A stretch of DNA of 64,000 nt, from NCBI GenBank assembly GCA_905221195.1, contig CAJNCF010000003.1, forward strand, positions 62,001 to 126,000. The letters are read 5' to 3'. Origin of the DNA: a bacterium. GTDB lineage: Bacteria; Bacillota; Bacilli; Lactobacillales; Streptococcaceae. Both the position numbers and the translations under genes were made by a program. The notes beneath the pieces were generated by a model that was not told the origin of the DNA, did not search any database, and saw only the letters and a list, made by a program, of their open reading frames with translations. How positions within the stretch are numbered: the first letter of the stretch is position 1; each line of letters starts with the position of its first letter. Positions 56,327 through 64,000 of this stretch are shown one piece after another.

Positions 56327-57766
56327 ATGAATAAAAGTATGATTCGCTACCTCCTTTCAAAGTTACTTTTGATTGAAGCTGTTCTTCTTTTGGTTCCTGT
56401 AGCTGTCGCTCTCTATTACAGTGAATCGAGCCAAGTCTTTACAGCCCTCTTTTCAACCATAGGGATTCTCGTATTACTAGGCGGTTCAGGGAGTTTGCAG
56501 AAGCCAAAAAATCAACGGATTTACGCCAAGGAGGGAATCTTGATTGTTGCCCTCTGTTGGATCCTTTGGTCTTTCTTTGGTGGTCTCCCCTTTGTCTTTG
56601 CTGGGCAAATTCCCAGCGTTATTGATGCCTTTTTTGAGATTAGTTCTGGCTTTACAACTACTGGAGCAACTATTCTGAACGATGTTTCGGTCCTCAGCCG
56701 TTCCCTCCTCTTCTGGCGAAGTTTTACCCACTTGATCGGAGGAATGGGAGTGCTTGTTTTTGCACTTGCTATTATGGACAATGCCAAAAATAGCCACCTA
56801 GAAGTGATGAAAGCTGAGGTTCCTGGTCCTGTTTTTGGTAAGGTTGTATCCAAGCTCAAAAATACTGCCCAGATTCTCTATCTCCTCTACCTTGCTCTCT
56901 TCTCCCTCTTTGTCATCATCTATTATCTAGCTGGCATGCCTCTATTTGATAGTTTTGTCATCGCTATGGGTACAGCAGGAACAGGAGGTTTCACAGTCTA
57001 TAACGATGGAATTGCCCACTATGGCAGTTCACTAATTACCTATCTGGTTAGTATCGGAGTTCTGGTTTTTGGGGTAAATTTCAACCTCTACTACTACCTC
57101 ATGCTCCGTCGCGTCAAGGCCTTCTTTGGAGACGAAGAACTTCGGGCTTACTTGGTCATCGTGCTGGTTTCCACAGGATTGATTAGCCTTAATACCCTCT
57201 ATCTCTACCCGGGATTTTCAAAGAGTTTTGAAATGGCCTTCTTCCAGGTTTCCAATATCATTACGACAACTGGTTTTGGCTATGGAGATATTACCAACTG
57301 GCCCCTCTTCTCCCAGTTTATCCTCCTCTTCCTTATGGGAATCGGTGGTTCTGCTGGATCAACCGCAGGTGGACTCAAGGTTATTCGAGGCCTCATCCTT
57401 TCAAAAATTGCCAAAAACCAGATTTTATCAATCCTATCGCCCCACCGTGTTTTGACCCTCCATGTTAATAAAACGGTGATTGACAAAGATACCCAGCATA
57501 AGATTCTCAAGTACTTTGTCATCTATGCTATGATTTTGCTAGCACTTATCTTTATTGTCAGCTTAGATAGCAATGATTTTCTAGTTGTGACCAGCGCTGT
57601 CTTCAGCTGTTTCAATAACATCGGGCCTATTCTAGGAACCACATCTAGTTTCTCAATCTTTAGCCCTATCTCAAAAATTCTCCTCTCCTTTGCAATGATT
57701 GCAGGACGACTAGAAATTTACCCAATCCTCCTTCTCTTTATGAAGAGAACTTGGTCTAAGAGATAA
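56327..57766 (+). CDS. trkH: Potassium uptake channel TrkH
   Basis: A 479-residue membrane channel subunit with four M1-P-M2 repeats. Selectivity-filter-like segments are SSGFTTTGAT, GTAGTGGFT, TTGFGYGD and NNIGPILGTT. It takes up potassium with TrkA, encoded three bases upstream. A terminator follows. Confidence 0.95.
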   Translation: MNKSMIRYLLSKLLLIEAVLLLVPVAVALYYSESSQVFTALFSTIGILVLLGGSGSLQKPKNQRIYAKEGILIVALCWILWSFFGGLPFVFAGQIPSVIDAFFEISSGFTTTGATILNDVSVLSRSLLFWRSFTHLIGGMGVLVFALAIMDNAKNSHLEVMKAEVPGPVFGKVVSKLKNTAQILYLLYLALFSLFVIIYYLAGMPLFDSFVIAMGTAGTGGFTVYNDGIAHYGSSLITYLVSIGVLVFGVNFNLYYYLMLRRVKAFFGDEELRAYLVIVLVSTGLISLNTLYLYPGFSKSFEMAFFQVSNIITTTGFGYGDITNWPLFSQFILLFLMGIGGSAGSTAGGLKVIRGLILSKIAKNQILSILSPHRVLTLHVNKTVIDKDTQHKILKYFVIYAMILLALIFIVSLDSNDFLVVTSAVFSCFNNIGPILGTTSSFSIFSPISKILLSFAMIAGRLEIYPILLLFMKRTWSKR

Positions 57767-57772
57767 AATACA

Positions 57773-57808
57773 ACCACACCTTGTTTCCTTACAAAGTGTG
57801 GTGTTTTT
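57773..57808 (+). terminator. Terminator of trkAH
   Basis: Arms ACCACAC and GTGTGGT with an inner TGT/ACA pairing, followed by GTTTTTAT. Confidence 0.85.
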
Positions 57809-57875
57809 ATTTCAGACTACTTCCTCAACTAAACCAACTCTTTTTAAACGAAGTGAGACACTTCAGAGAATGACT

Positions 57876-57991
57876 TATACTCTTCGAAAATCTCTTCAAA
57901 CCGTATCAGCTCTATCTGCAACCTCAAAACAGTGTTTTGAGCAACCTGCGGCTAGCTTCCTAGTTTGCTCTTTGATTTTTATTGAGCATTA
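57876..57991. repeat. BOX element between trkH and pfl
   Basis: Starts TATACTCTTCGAAAATCTCT and ends TTGATTTTTATTGAGCATTA, with the internal dyad CTCAAAACAGTGTTTTGAG. The boxA part is shortened. Convergent gene ends flank it. Confidence 0.9.
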
Positions 57992-58007
57992 AAGAATTTA
58001 AGAGCCC

Positions 58008-58037
58008 CAAAAACCCTCAGTCGACTGACCGAGGGTT
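58008..58037 (-). terminator. Terminator of pfl
   Basis: AACCCTC/GAGGGTT arms with an inner GTCAGTCGAC loop and a T run on the minus strand. Confidence 0.85.
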
Positions 58038-58061
58038 CCTTTTCATTATTCAAGAACTTGA

Positions 58062-60386
58062 TTAGCTCAACGCATCCAAGGCATCATCCATTGAAAGAAC
58101 TTCGTGGAAGACACGTTGTGTCAATTCAGTTTTTTGTTCTGGAGTGAGGTATTTAGTGTTTACACAGTATCCAGAGATACGTACGATAACGTCTTCACCT
58201 GACATGATCTTTTCGTAAACATCGTTCAAGTCCATAACGTTCAAGTTAACGTGTTGTCCACCGTTTTCGAAGTAACCATCAAGGATTGTTACCAAATTAT
58301 CAACTTGTTCGTCACGAGTCTTACCAAGAGCGCGAGGTGAAACTTGAGTTGTCAATGAGATACCATCAGCTGCATAACTGAAGTCAAGGCTAGAAAGTGA
58401 GTTCAAGTTTTGCAACCATCCACCTTTAGCTTTGTTAGATGGGTTAGCACCTGGTGAGAAGAATTCAAGTTTAGACAAGTTCACAGAACCATCTTCGTTG
58501 AGGTATACACCTTTGTGGACTGGTGAGTTACCAGTTTGTTTAGAGTAAGCAACGTTAGATGTGATTGTCAAAAGTGATACTGTAGCTTCTGCGTCTTTGT
58601 AAAGTTTGTGGCTACGTAGACGAGTAGTGTAAGCTTCGATCAACCATTCTGCCAATTCGTTTGAACGTGGGTCATCTTCACCCCAACGTGGGTATTCACC
58701 GATTGTTTCGTAATCGTAGATGTAGCCATTTTCGTCACGGATTGGTTTAACTGTAGCGTACTTGATAGCTGACAATGTATCAACAGTGTTAGCAAATCCA
58801 CAGATACCGAATCCCATATTAGCGCGTTGTTTAGTTGGCAAGAAGGCCATTTGAACAGCTTCGTAGTTGTACTTATCAGTCATGTAGTGGATGATGTTCA
58901 AAGCATCTACGTAAGTGTCTGTCAACCAGTCAAGAGATTTTTCAAAGTTAGCTTTAACTGATTCGAATTCAAGAACTTCATCACGGATTGGTTCGATGTC
59001 AAATACTTTGTAGTCTTTGTGAACATCGTCGTAACCACCGTTCAAACCAGTAAGAAGGGCTTTCAATACGTTTACACGCGCACCGAAGTACTGGATGTTG
59101 TGGCGTTGTTCTTCATTTTCTGGGTCAAGTGGAGACACACAGCATGAGATACAGCTCATTTCACCATATCCGTCTTTAGCCATTGTTGTTACACCTTCGT
59201 ATTGGATAGAAGAATGTTTGTGGCTCATGTGCATACAGTAGCGACGGAAGTTGTATGGCAATTTGTCAGTCCAAAGAACTGTCAAGTTTGGTTCTGGAGA
59301 GTTACCGATATTGTCAAGAGTGTTCAAGAAACGGTAGTCCATCTTAGTAACACGGTGACGACCGTCGTTACCCATACCAGCCATAGAAGTTGTGATGAAT
59401 GTTGGGTCACCTGAGTACAATTGGTCATAAGCTTTTGTACGAGCAAATTTAACTGTACGAAGTTTCATAACGAAATCATCAACGAATTCTTGGATTTCTG
59501 ATTCAGTAAATGTACCACGAGCAAGGTCACGTTCTGCAAAGATATCAAGTACGATTGGCACACGTCCAAGAGATGTAGCAGCACCGTTGATCACACGGCA
59601 GACAGCCATGAAGGCGATGTTAACCCATTGGATAGCTTCTTTAGTGTTCATCGCTGGTTTGCGAACGTCAACACCGTAAAGGTCACCCAAGCGAACAACT
59701 TGTTGCAATGCTTGGTATTGAAGGTTGATTTCTTCACGAAGACGGATTGTTTCTTCATCGATTTCTTCAATTGCATTCCAGTCGTTTACTTTTTCTTGCA
59801 TCAAGTAGTCTGCACCGTAAAGAGCAAGACGTGCGTAAACACCGATGATACGTCCGCGTGAGTATGCATCTGGAAGACCAGTTACAGTGTGTGCGTGACG
59901 AGCGCGACGAATGTTTGAAGTGTAAGCACGGAAGATACCGTCGTTAACTGTTGTTACGTATTTAGTAAAGATTTCGTGAACAGCTGGGTCTGGTTCGTAT
60001 CCATTTTCTTTCAAAGTAGTTTCAGCCATACGGATACCACCTTTTGGCATGAAGTTCAATTTGAAGAGTTCGTCATTTTGGATACCAAAGATAACTTCGT
60101 TTTCTTTATCGATAAATCCTGCTGGGATATCAGCGATAGATGTTGGACGAGTGTCCATTGGGAAACGAGTTTCTTCGTAGTGAGCCTTAGTTTCTTCTAC
60201 AATTTTTTTGATGTGAAGTGAACGTTCTGTTGGCCCTGCAAGGAAGCTTTCATCTCCATCGTAAGGTGTGTAGTTAGCTTGTACGAAGCGTGATACACTT
60301 GCTTTTTCTTTCCAATCTACGCCTTTGAAGCCTTCCCAAGCTTTGTCAAAAATATCTTGTGCTTCAACAACTGTTTTAACAACCAT
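58062..60386 (-). CDS. pflB: Pyruvate formate-lyase
   Basis: Glycyl-radical enzyme of 774 residues that turns pyruvate and CoA into acetyl-CoA and formate in mixed-acid fermentation. The catalytic Cys pair is in [12 protein letters not shown] and the radical Gly in [17 protein letters not shown] near the C-terminus. The ATG at 60386 ([10 protein letters not shown]) matches the known start; the frame opens 12 codons further upstream. It needs PflA, not in the window, for activation. Confidence 0.96.
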   Translation of the reverse strand: MVVKTVVEAQDIFDKAWEGFKGVDWKEKASVSRFVQANYTPYDGDESFLAGPTERSLHIKKIVEETKAHYEETRFPMDTRPTSIADIPAGFIDKENEVIFGIQNDELFKLNFMPKGGIRMAETTLKENGYEPDPAVHEIFTKYVTTVNDGIFRAYTSNIRRARHAHTVTGLPDAYSRGRIIGVYARLALYGADYLMQEKVNDWNAIEEIDEETIRLREEINLQYQALQQVVRLGDLYGVDVRKPAMNTKEAIQWVNIAFMAVCRVINGAATSLGRVPIVLDIFAERDLARGTFTESEIQEFVDDFVMKLRTVKFARTKAYDQLYSGDPTFITTSMAGMGNDGRHRVTKMDYRFLNTLDNIGNSPEPNLTVLWTDKLPYNFRRYCMHMSHKHSSIQYEGVTTMAKDGYGEMSCISCCVSPLDPENEEQRHNIQYFGARVNVLKALLTGLNGGYDDVHKDYKVFDIEPIRDEVLEFESVKANFEKSLDWLTDTYVDALNIIHYMTDKYNYEAVQMAFLPTKQRANMGFGICGFANTVDTLSAIKYATVKPIRDENGYIYDYETIGEYPRWGEDDPRSNELAEWLIEAYTTRLRSHKLYKDAEATVSLLTITSNVAYSKQTGNSPVHKGVYLNEDGSVNLSKLEFFSPGANPSNKAKGGWLQNLNSLSSLDFSYAADGISLTTQVSPRALGKTRDEQVDNLVTILDGYFENGGQHVNLNVMDLNDVYEKIMSGEDVIVRISGYCVNTKYLTPEQKTELTQRVFHEVLSMDDALDALS

Positions 60387-60411
60387 GTTAATGTCCTCTG
60401 TTTTCTTTCTA

Positions 60412-60429
60412 GTAACAGTCATCTGTTAC
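60412..60429. promoter_or_regulatory. Perfect inverted repeat in the pfl leader
   Basis: GTAACAG-TCAT-CTGTTAC, seven-base arms with a four-base spacer, a few bases downstream of the likely pfl transcription start. It may be an operator or an mRNA 5' hairpin. Confidence 0.5.
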
Positions 60430-60441
60430 ATTTATGAAACC

Positions 60442-60471
60442 AGTATACCATACAGTAACCGATTTCAACAA
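60442..60471 (-). promoter_or_regulatory. pfl promoter
   Basis: TTGTTG (60466-60471) and TATACT (60442-60447) with an 18-base spacer on the minus strand. Confidence 0.6.
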
Positions 60472-60623
60472 GCGAAAATCCCTTATTTTTACACTTTCTT
60501 TTCTAACACAGACTAATCTCTATACCAAACTGTATTATATTTTTGAAAAAATTAAAGCCTTTTTTCTTTTTTTCAGAAAAAAGGGTATAATAAAAGAAAA
60601 TAATTGGTAAAAAGGGGCTAGGT

Positions 60624-61685
60624 ATGTTGATTTTTCCTTTGTTAAATGATTTGTCAAGAAAAATCATTCATATTGACATGGATGCCTTTTTTGCTGCGGT
60701 AGAAATCAGAGATAATCCTAAACTCAAAGGAAAACCTGTCATTATCGGAAGCGATCCTCGGCAAACAGGTGGGCGTGGTGTCGTTTCTACTTGTAGCTAT
60801 GAGGCGCGAGCTTTTGGTGTCCATTCTGCTATGAGTTCCAAGGAAGCTTATGAACGATGTCCCCAGGCCGTCTTTATCTCAGGAAATTATGAGAAATACA
60901 AGTCTGTGGGACTACAGATTCGAGCTATCTTTAAACGTTATACAGATTTGATTGAACCCATGAGCATTGACGAAGCCTATTTGGATGTAACAGAAAATAA
61001 ACTCGGTATCAAGTCAGCGGTCAAAATCGCTCGTCTCATTCAAGAGGATATCTGGCAAGAACTTCATCTAACTGCTTCTGCCGGCGTTTCTTACAATAAA
61101 TTCTTAGCTAAAATGGCCAGTGATTATCAAAAGCCACATGGTCTGACAGTGATTCTACCTGACCAAGCTGAGGATTTTCTCAAACAAATGGATATTTCCA
61201 AGTTTCATGGAGTAGGAAAAAAGACGGTAGAAAAACTTCATCAAATGGGTGTTTTTACTGGCGCTGATTTGCTTGAAGTGCCTGAAGTGACCCTAATAGA
61301 CCGATTTGGCAGACTGGGCTATGACCTTTATCGAAAGGTTCGTGGTATCCACAATTCCCCCGTCAAATCCAATCGCATCCGTAAATCAATCGGCAAGGAG
61401 AAAACCTATGGGAAGATTCTCCGTGCTGAGGAAGACATCAAAAAAGAGCTGACACTCCTATCAGAAAAAGTCGCTCTCAATCTCAATCAACAAGAAAAAG
61501 CTGGAAAAATTGTCATTCTGAAAATCCGCTACGAGGACTTTTCAACTCTTACTAAACGAAAAAGTCTGCCTCAAAAAACACAGGATGCTAGTCAGATAAG
61601 CCAAATAGCCCTACAACTCTATGAAGAGTTAGACGAGAAAGAAAGAGGTGTCCGCCTGCTGGGGATTACCCTGACTGGATTTTAA
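60624..61685 (+). CDS. dinB: DNA polymerase IV
   Basis: Y-family translesion polymerase of 353 residues. Catalytic residues are in [14 protein letters not shown] and [12 protein letters not shown]; the steric region [13 protein letters not shown] follows. It is divergent from pfl. A TATAAT box lies at about 60586. The chromosome thus carries two Y-family polymerases within the window. Confidence 0.95.
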   Translation: MLIFPLLNDLSRKIIHIDMDAFFAAVEIRDNPKLKGKPVIIGSDPRQTGGRGVVSTCSYEARAFGVHSAMSSKEAYERCPQAVFISGNYEKYKSVGLQIRAIFKRYTDLIEPMSIDEAYLDVTENKLGIKSAVKIARLIQEDIWQELHLTASAGVSYNKFLAKMASDYQKPHGLTVILPDQAEDFLKQMDISKFHGVGKKTVEKLHQMGVFTGADLLEVPEVTLIDRFGRLGYDLYRKVRGIHNSPVKSNRIRKSIGKEKTYGKILRAEEDIKKELTLLSEKVALNLNQQEKAGKIVILKIRYEDFSTLTKRKSLPQKTQDASQISQIALQLYEELDEKERGVRLLGITLTGF

Positions 61686-61717
61686 AACCTTGAAGAGTTG
61701 CCCCTTCAAGGTTTTTC
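61686..61717. terminator. Bidirectional terminator between dinB and uppP
   Basis: Arms AAACCTTGAAG and CTTCAAGGTTT with T runs in both directions, placed between two convergent stop codons. Confidence 0.85.
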
Positions 61718-62563
61718 TTATACAAATAAACGGACAAAGCTATAAAGTAGCAAGACACTACCAAGCACGATGCGGTATTTACCAAAAAGAGTAAAGTCGT
61801 GTTTTTTCACATAGCTTGTCAAGAAACGAATAGCGACCATGCTGACTGCAAAGGCGACTCCCATCGCAACCAAGAGCAAGAACAATTGCCCAAAACTCAA
61901 GAGCTGTCCTGCTTTTATAAATTTGAAAATCTTTAAGGCACTAGCTCCAAACATAACAGGAATTCCAAGATAGAAGGTAAATTCTGTCACAACAGAACGA
62001 CTAGTTCCATTTAACAAACCGCCGACAATCGTTGCCCCAGAACGACTAGTTCCTGGTAAAAGGGCAAGAACTTGGAAGAGTCCGATATAGAAAGCTGTCG
62101 TATAAGGAAGCTTGTCCAACTCTGTTACACTTGGCTCGATAGCACGCGCTTTATTGCGCTTTTCCAAATAGATAAAGGCAATCCCATAGATAATCAACAT
62201 GAGAGCAACAGAAACCATATTATGGAAGTGGGTATCAAACCAATCATCAAACTTAAAGACAGCAAGTAAAGGCAAGGTCGCAATCAAGACCTTCAACCAT
62301 AGTCTCCAAGTCTTACGAACTTCCTGCTTGTCCTTAGTCGGTTTGAAAGGATTGAGTTTATTAAAGTAAATAACCATGACCGCCAAAATAGCACCCAGCT
62401 GAATTACAACATTAAACATGGACACAAAGGCTTCATTCTGATTTTGGTATTGGATAAATTCTTCTGCTAGAATCAAGTGCCCTGTACTGGAAATGGGCAA
62501 CCATTCCGTAATTCCTTCAACAATCCCGAAGAAGATAGATTTTAAAATTTCAATAAGATACAT
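61718..62563 (-). CDS. uppP: Undecaprenyl-diphosphatase UppP (BacA)
   Basis: A 281-residue membrane phosphatase recycling undecaprenyl diphosphate to the monophosphate carrier used by MraY. The motifs [20 protein letters not shown] and [12 protein letters not shown] are diagnostic. About eight helices. It confers some bacitracin tolerance. AGGAGT precedes the ATG. Confidence 0.95.
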   Translation of the reverse strand: MYLIEILKSIFFGIVEGITEWLPISSTGHLILAEEFIQYQNQNEAFVSMFNVVIQLGAILAVMVIYFNKLNPFKPTKDKQEVRKTWRLWLKVLIATLPLLAVFKFDDWFDTHFHNMVSVALMLIIYGIAFIYLEKRNKARAIEPSVTELDKLPYTTAFYIGLFQVLALLPGTSRSGATIVGGLLNGTSRSVVTEFTFYLGIPVMFGASALKIFKFIKAGQLLSFGQLFLLLVAMGVAFAVSMVAIRFLTSYVKKHDFTLFGKYRIVLGSVLLLYSFVRLFV

Positions 62564-62624
62564 AGATTACTCCTTTTTTCTATCTTCCATTATAGCATAC
62601 TTTTTCAGTCTATGGCAGTTCTCT

Positions 62625-64000
62625 TTAAAAGGCGCCGATACTGCCACCGCCTCCGCCTCCAGAGAAGCCACCGCCAGAACTTCCGCTTCCAGAAGATACC
62701 GAGTAGGTACTTGCTGTATTTGCGACGCTGGCATAATGGCTCATTTGCGCGCTTGAATGATAAAACATACTGTGCCAGCCATAAGCTACATAGAGATTGA
62801 TATCTGGATTTTCCACTTGGATATGATGAACCTTCATCAAATGACTAACCTTATCCGCATAGCCAAATAAGGTCGCATAGACCAAGAGGCGATTCCAGAC
62901 CACAATACTTTCCAGCTCAGCCTGATCCAATCGTGCAATCTCACGTAACATATTTTCAAAACTTGTCCAGAGATAGTAGACTTCAGCTCCCGCTTTATTT
63001 AGAACACCATCACGATTATCTAGTCGAAGCTTCCAATAATAGAAAACAGCCAAAACCAAACCTATAAAACCAAGTATTGGCAAGGGTAGGTAAAGATAGT
63101 CATGAACGTCTAAACTGTACAAGAACAAACCAAATCCAATAAATAAGGGCAAGATAGTGGAGAGTCCCATCCCCACTTGCAAAGCCTTCTCCCCACCAGT
63201 TAAAGGACGATAATAATCTGGAAGCCCCCAGAAGGAAACTCGATTTCTTACCCCTTCTTGCATCTCTTTTAATGCTTCTTCGAAAGAAGATTTGAGCTGA
63301 CGCCCCTTTGCTTGAATCCGTTTTTCATCAGAGACTTTTGCCCCACGATAAAGACTATCAGATACCTTGTAATCCGCAAACAAGTTGGAAAGAGTAGCTT
63401 CTTTTTTGCCTGAAAAGGCCAGATTTAAGCAGTCTTTCTCAAAACTTGACAAACCATCTTCTTCCACAAGCCTCAAGCCAACTGCGTCTCCTTCTGAAAT
63501 AATAGAGACATTCCCACGGTCTATCACATCTAACAAGGTAGCTTGAATAAGTTGGTCAAAGGTGAATTTGCCAACCCCCTTGACTAAGGGACTCACTTCC
63601 TCCAACGAGGTCGAGTAGACAGCCTCCGATAAAACCATAGGCTCTAATTCCATTGGTGGTTCATAGAGACGATGATTTTTGGCATATTTGACTGAAGGAG
63701 TGGTCTTTCTTCTATAGATAAAATAGAAACAGACACTCAGTAACAAGGAGATAGAAAGTATCGAAGGAAAGACCCAAGTAACGAGTTGTCTACTCTGAGC
63801 TTTTTCTCTAACAATCGAGTCTTCTATCTTATTAAACTCTTCTAAGTGATTCCCTTTCAAGCCCTGATCCCTAGCGCTAGCAAAATCAGTTCGAGGCCAG
63901 TAGGCATGCAATTCAACTCCACGCTTAGACGGAAGATTGTCCAAACGAATAGTATAATCAAAGCTACTCTTTTCAATCGTTCCCTCTCTAAAAAGTTTGC
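62625..64000 (-). CDS. DUF2207-type membrane protein, C-terminal part (5' end outside window)
   Basis: The frame is open to the window edge, so at least 458 codons are present. The visible part begins in an extracellular domain (YTIRLDNLPSKRGVELHAYW), then one membrane helix (about 60 residues later, VTWVFPSILSISLLLSVCFYFIY), a cytoplasmic domain, two further helices near GLFLYSLDVHDYLYLPLPILGFIGLVLAVFYYW, and a Gly/Ser-rich C-terminus typical of DUF2207/YciQ-like proteins. The function is unknown. Confidence 0.8.
   Translation of the reverse strand, partial: KLFREGTIEKSSFDYTIRLDNLPSKRGVELHAYWPRTDFASARDQGLKGNHLEEFNKIEDSIVREKAQSRQLVTWVFPSILSISLLLSVCFYFIYRRKTTPSVKYAKNHRLYEPPMELEPMVLSEAVYSTSLEEVSPLVKGVGKFTFDQLIQATLLDVIDRGNVSIISEGDAVGLRLVEEDGLSSFEKDCLNLAFSGKKEATLSNLFADYKVSDSLYRGAKVSDEKRIQAKGRQLKSSFEEALKEMQEGVRNRVSFWGLPDYYRPLTGGEKALQVGMGLSTILPLFIGFGLFLYSLDVHDYLYLPLPILGFIGLVLAVFYYWKLRLDNRDGVLNKAGAEVYYLWTSFENMLREIARLDQAELESIVVWNRLLVYATLFGYADKVSHLMKVHHIQVENPDINLYVAYGWHSMFYHSSAQMSHYASVANTASTYSVSSGSGSSGGGFSGGGGGGSIGAF

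Overview
The window is a chromosomal piece from a Mitis-group streptococcus of the S. pneumoniae / S. pseudopneumoniae / S. mitis cluster. Gene order, BOX repeats and near-identity to pneumococcal proteins (AliA, PBP2x, ClpL, LuxS, RsmH, Pfl) support this. Two things argue against an ordinary encapsulated pneumococcus. The space between dexB and aliA, normally the capsule (cps) locus, holds only two extra oligopeptide-binding lipoprotein genes (aliC and aliD type). The gpx and rsmH genes are also separated only by a small membrane-protein cluster.

Layout. Bases 1-9.7 kb: 3' end of pbp1A (with substitutions typical of penicillin-resistant mosaics), aliA, aliD, aliC and dexB, with no capsule genes. 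9.8-19.1 kb: a UPF0371 gene, luxS, the CtsR-controlled clpL, and the division/wall cluster rsmH-ftsL-pbpX-mraY (PBP2x carries T338A). 19.2-21.7 kb: a small regulator, four small membrane proteins (three DUF3278-like) and a glutathione peroxidase. 21.8-24.6 kb: an SOS-like operon of a self-cleaving repressor, a UmuC-type polymerase, a YolD-like protein and a small protein. Then dtpT.

26.5-38.07 kb: an integrated AT-rich mobile element of about 11.5 kb in the 3' end of rpsI. It is flanked by a 38-bp direct repeat and by paired GGTTATCA arm-type sites. From right to left it has a tyrosine integrase, an Xre repressor, a divergent excisionase-like gene, a phage-type replication initiator, two MobC-like proteins without a relaxase, and a hairpin-rich non-coding region. 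Its cargo follows: a C5 methyltransferase with two PD-(D/E)XK-like proteins, then an OLD-family ATPase/TOPRIM nuclease, an EndA-like DRGH nuclease lacking a signal peptide, and a two-helix membrane protein. That last trio is the best candidate for an undescribed defence system.

38-64 kb: core genes. These are rpsI-rplM, an ABC-2 exporter, pheS-pheT behind a T-box, a GNAT/ParB-like pair, an MFS transporter with a TPR regulator flanked by a duplicated piece of a PAP2 gene, ribU under an FMN riboswitch whose variable arm contains a BOX element, trmL behind a short terminated leader RNA, an ECF transporter, a decayed SAM-hydrolase-like gene, trkA-trkH, pfl, dinB, uppP and a partial DUF2207-type gene.

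Most genes lie on the minus strand. Identifications rest on reading motifs and remembered families; no database search was run.
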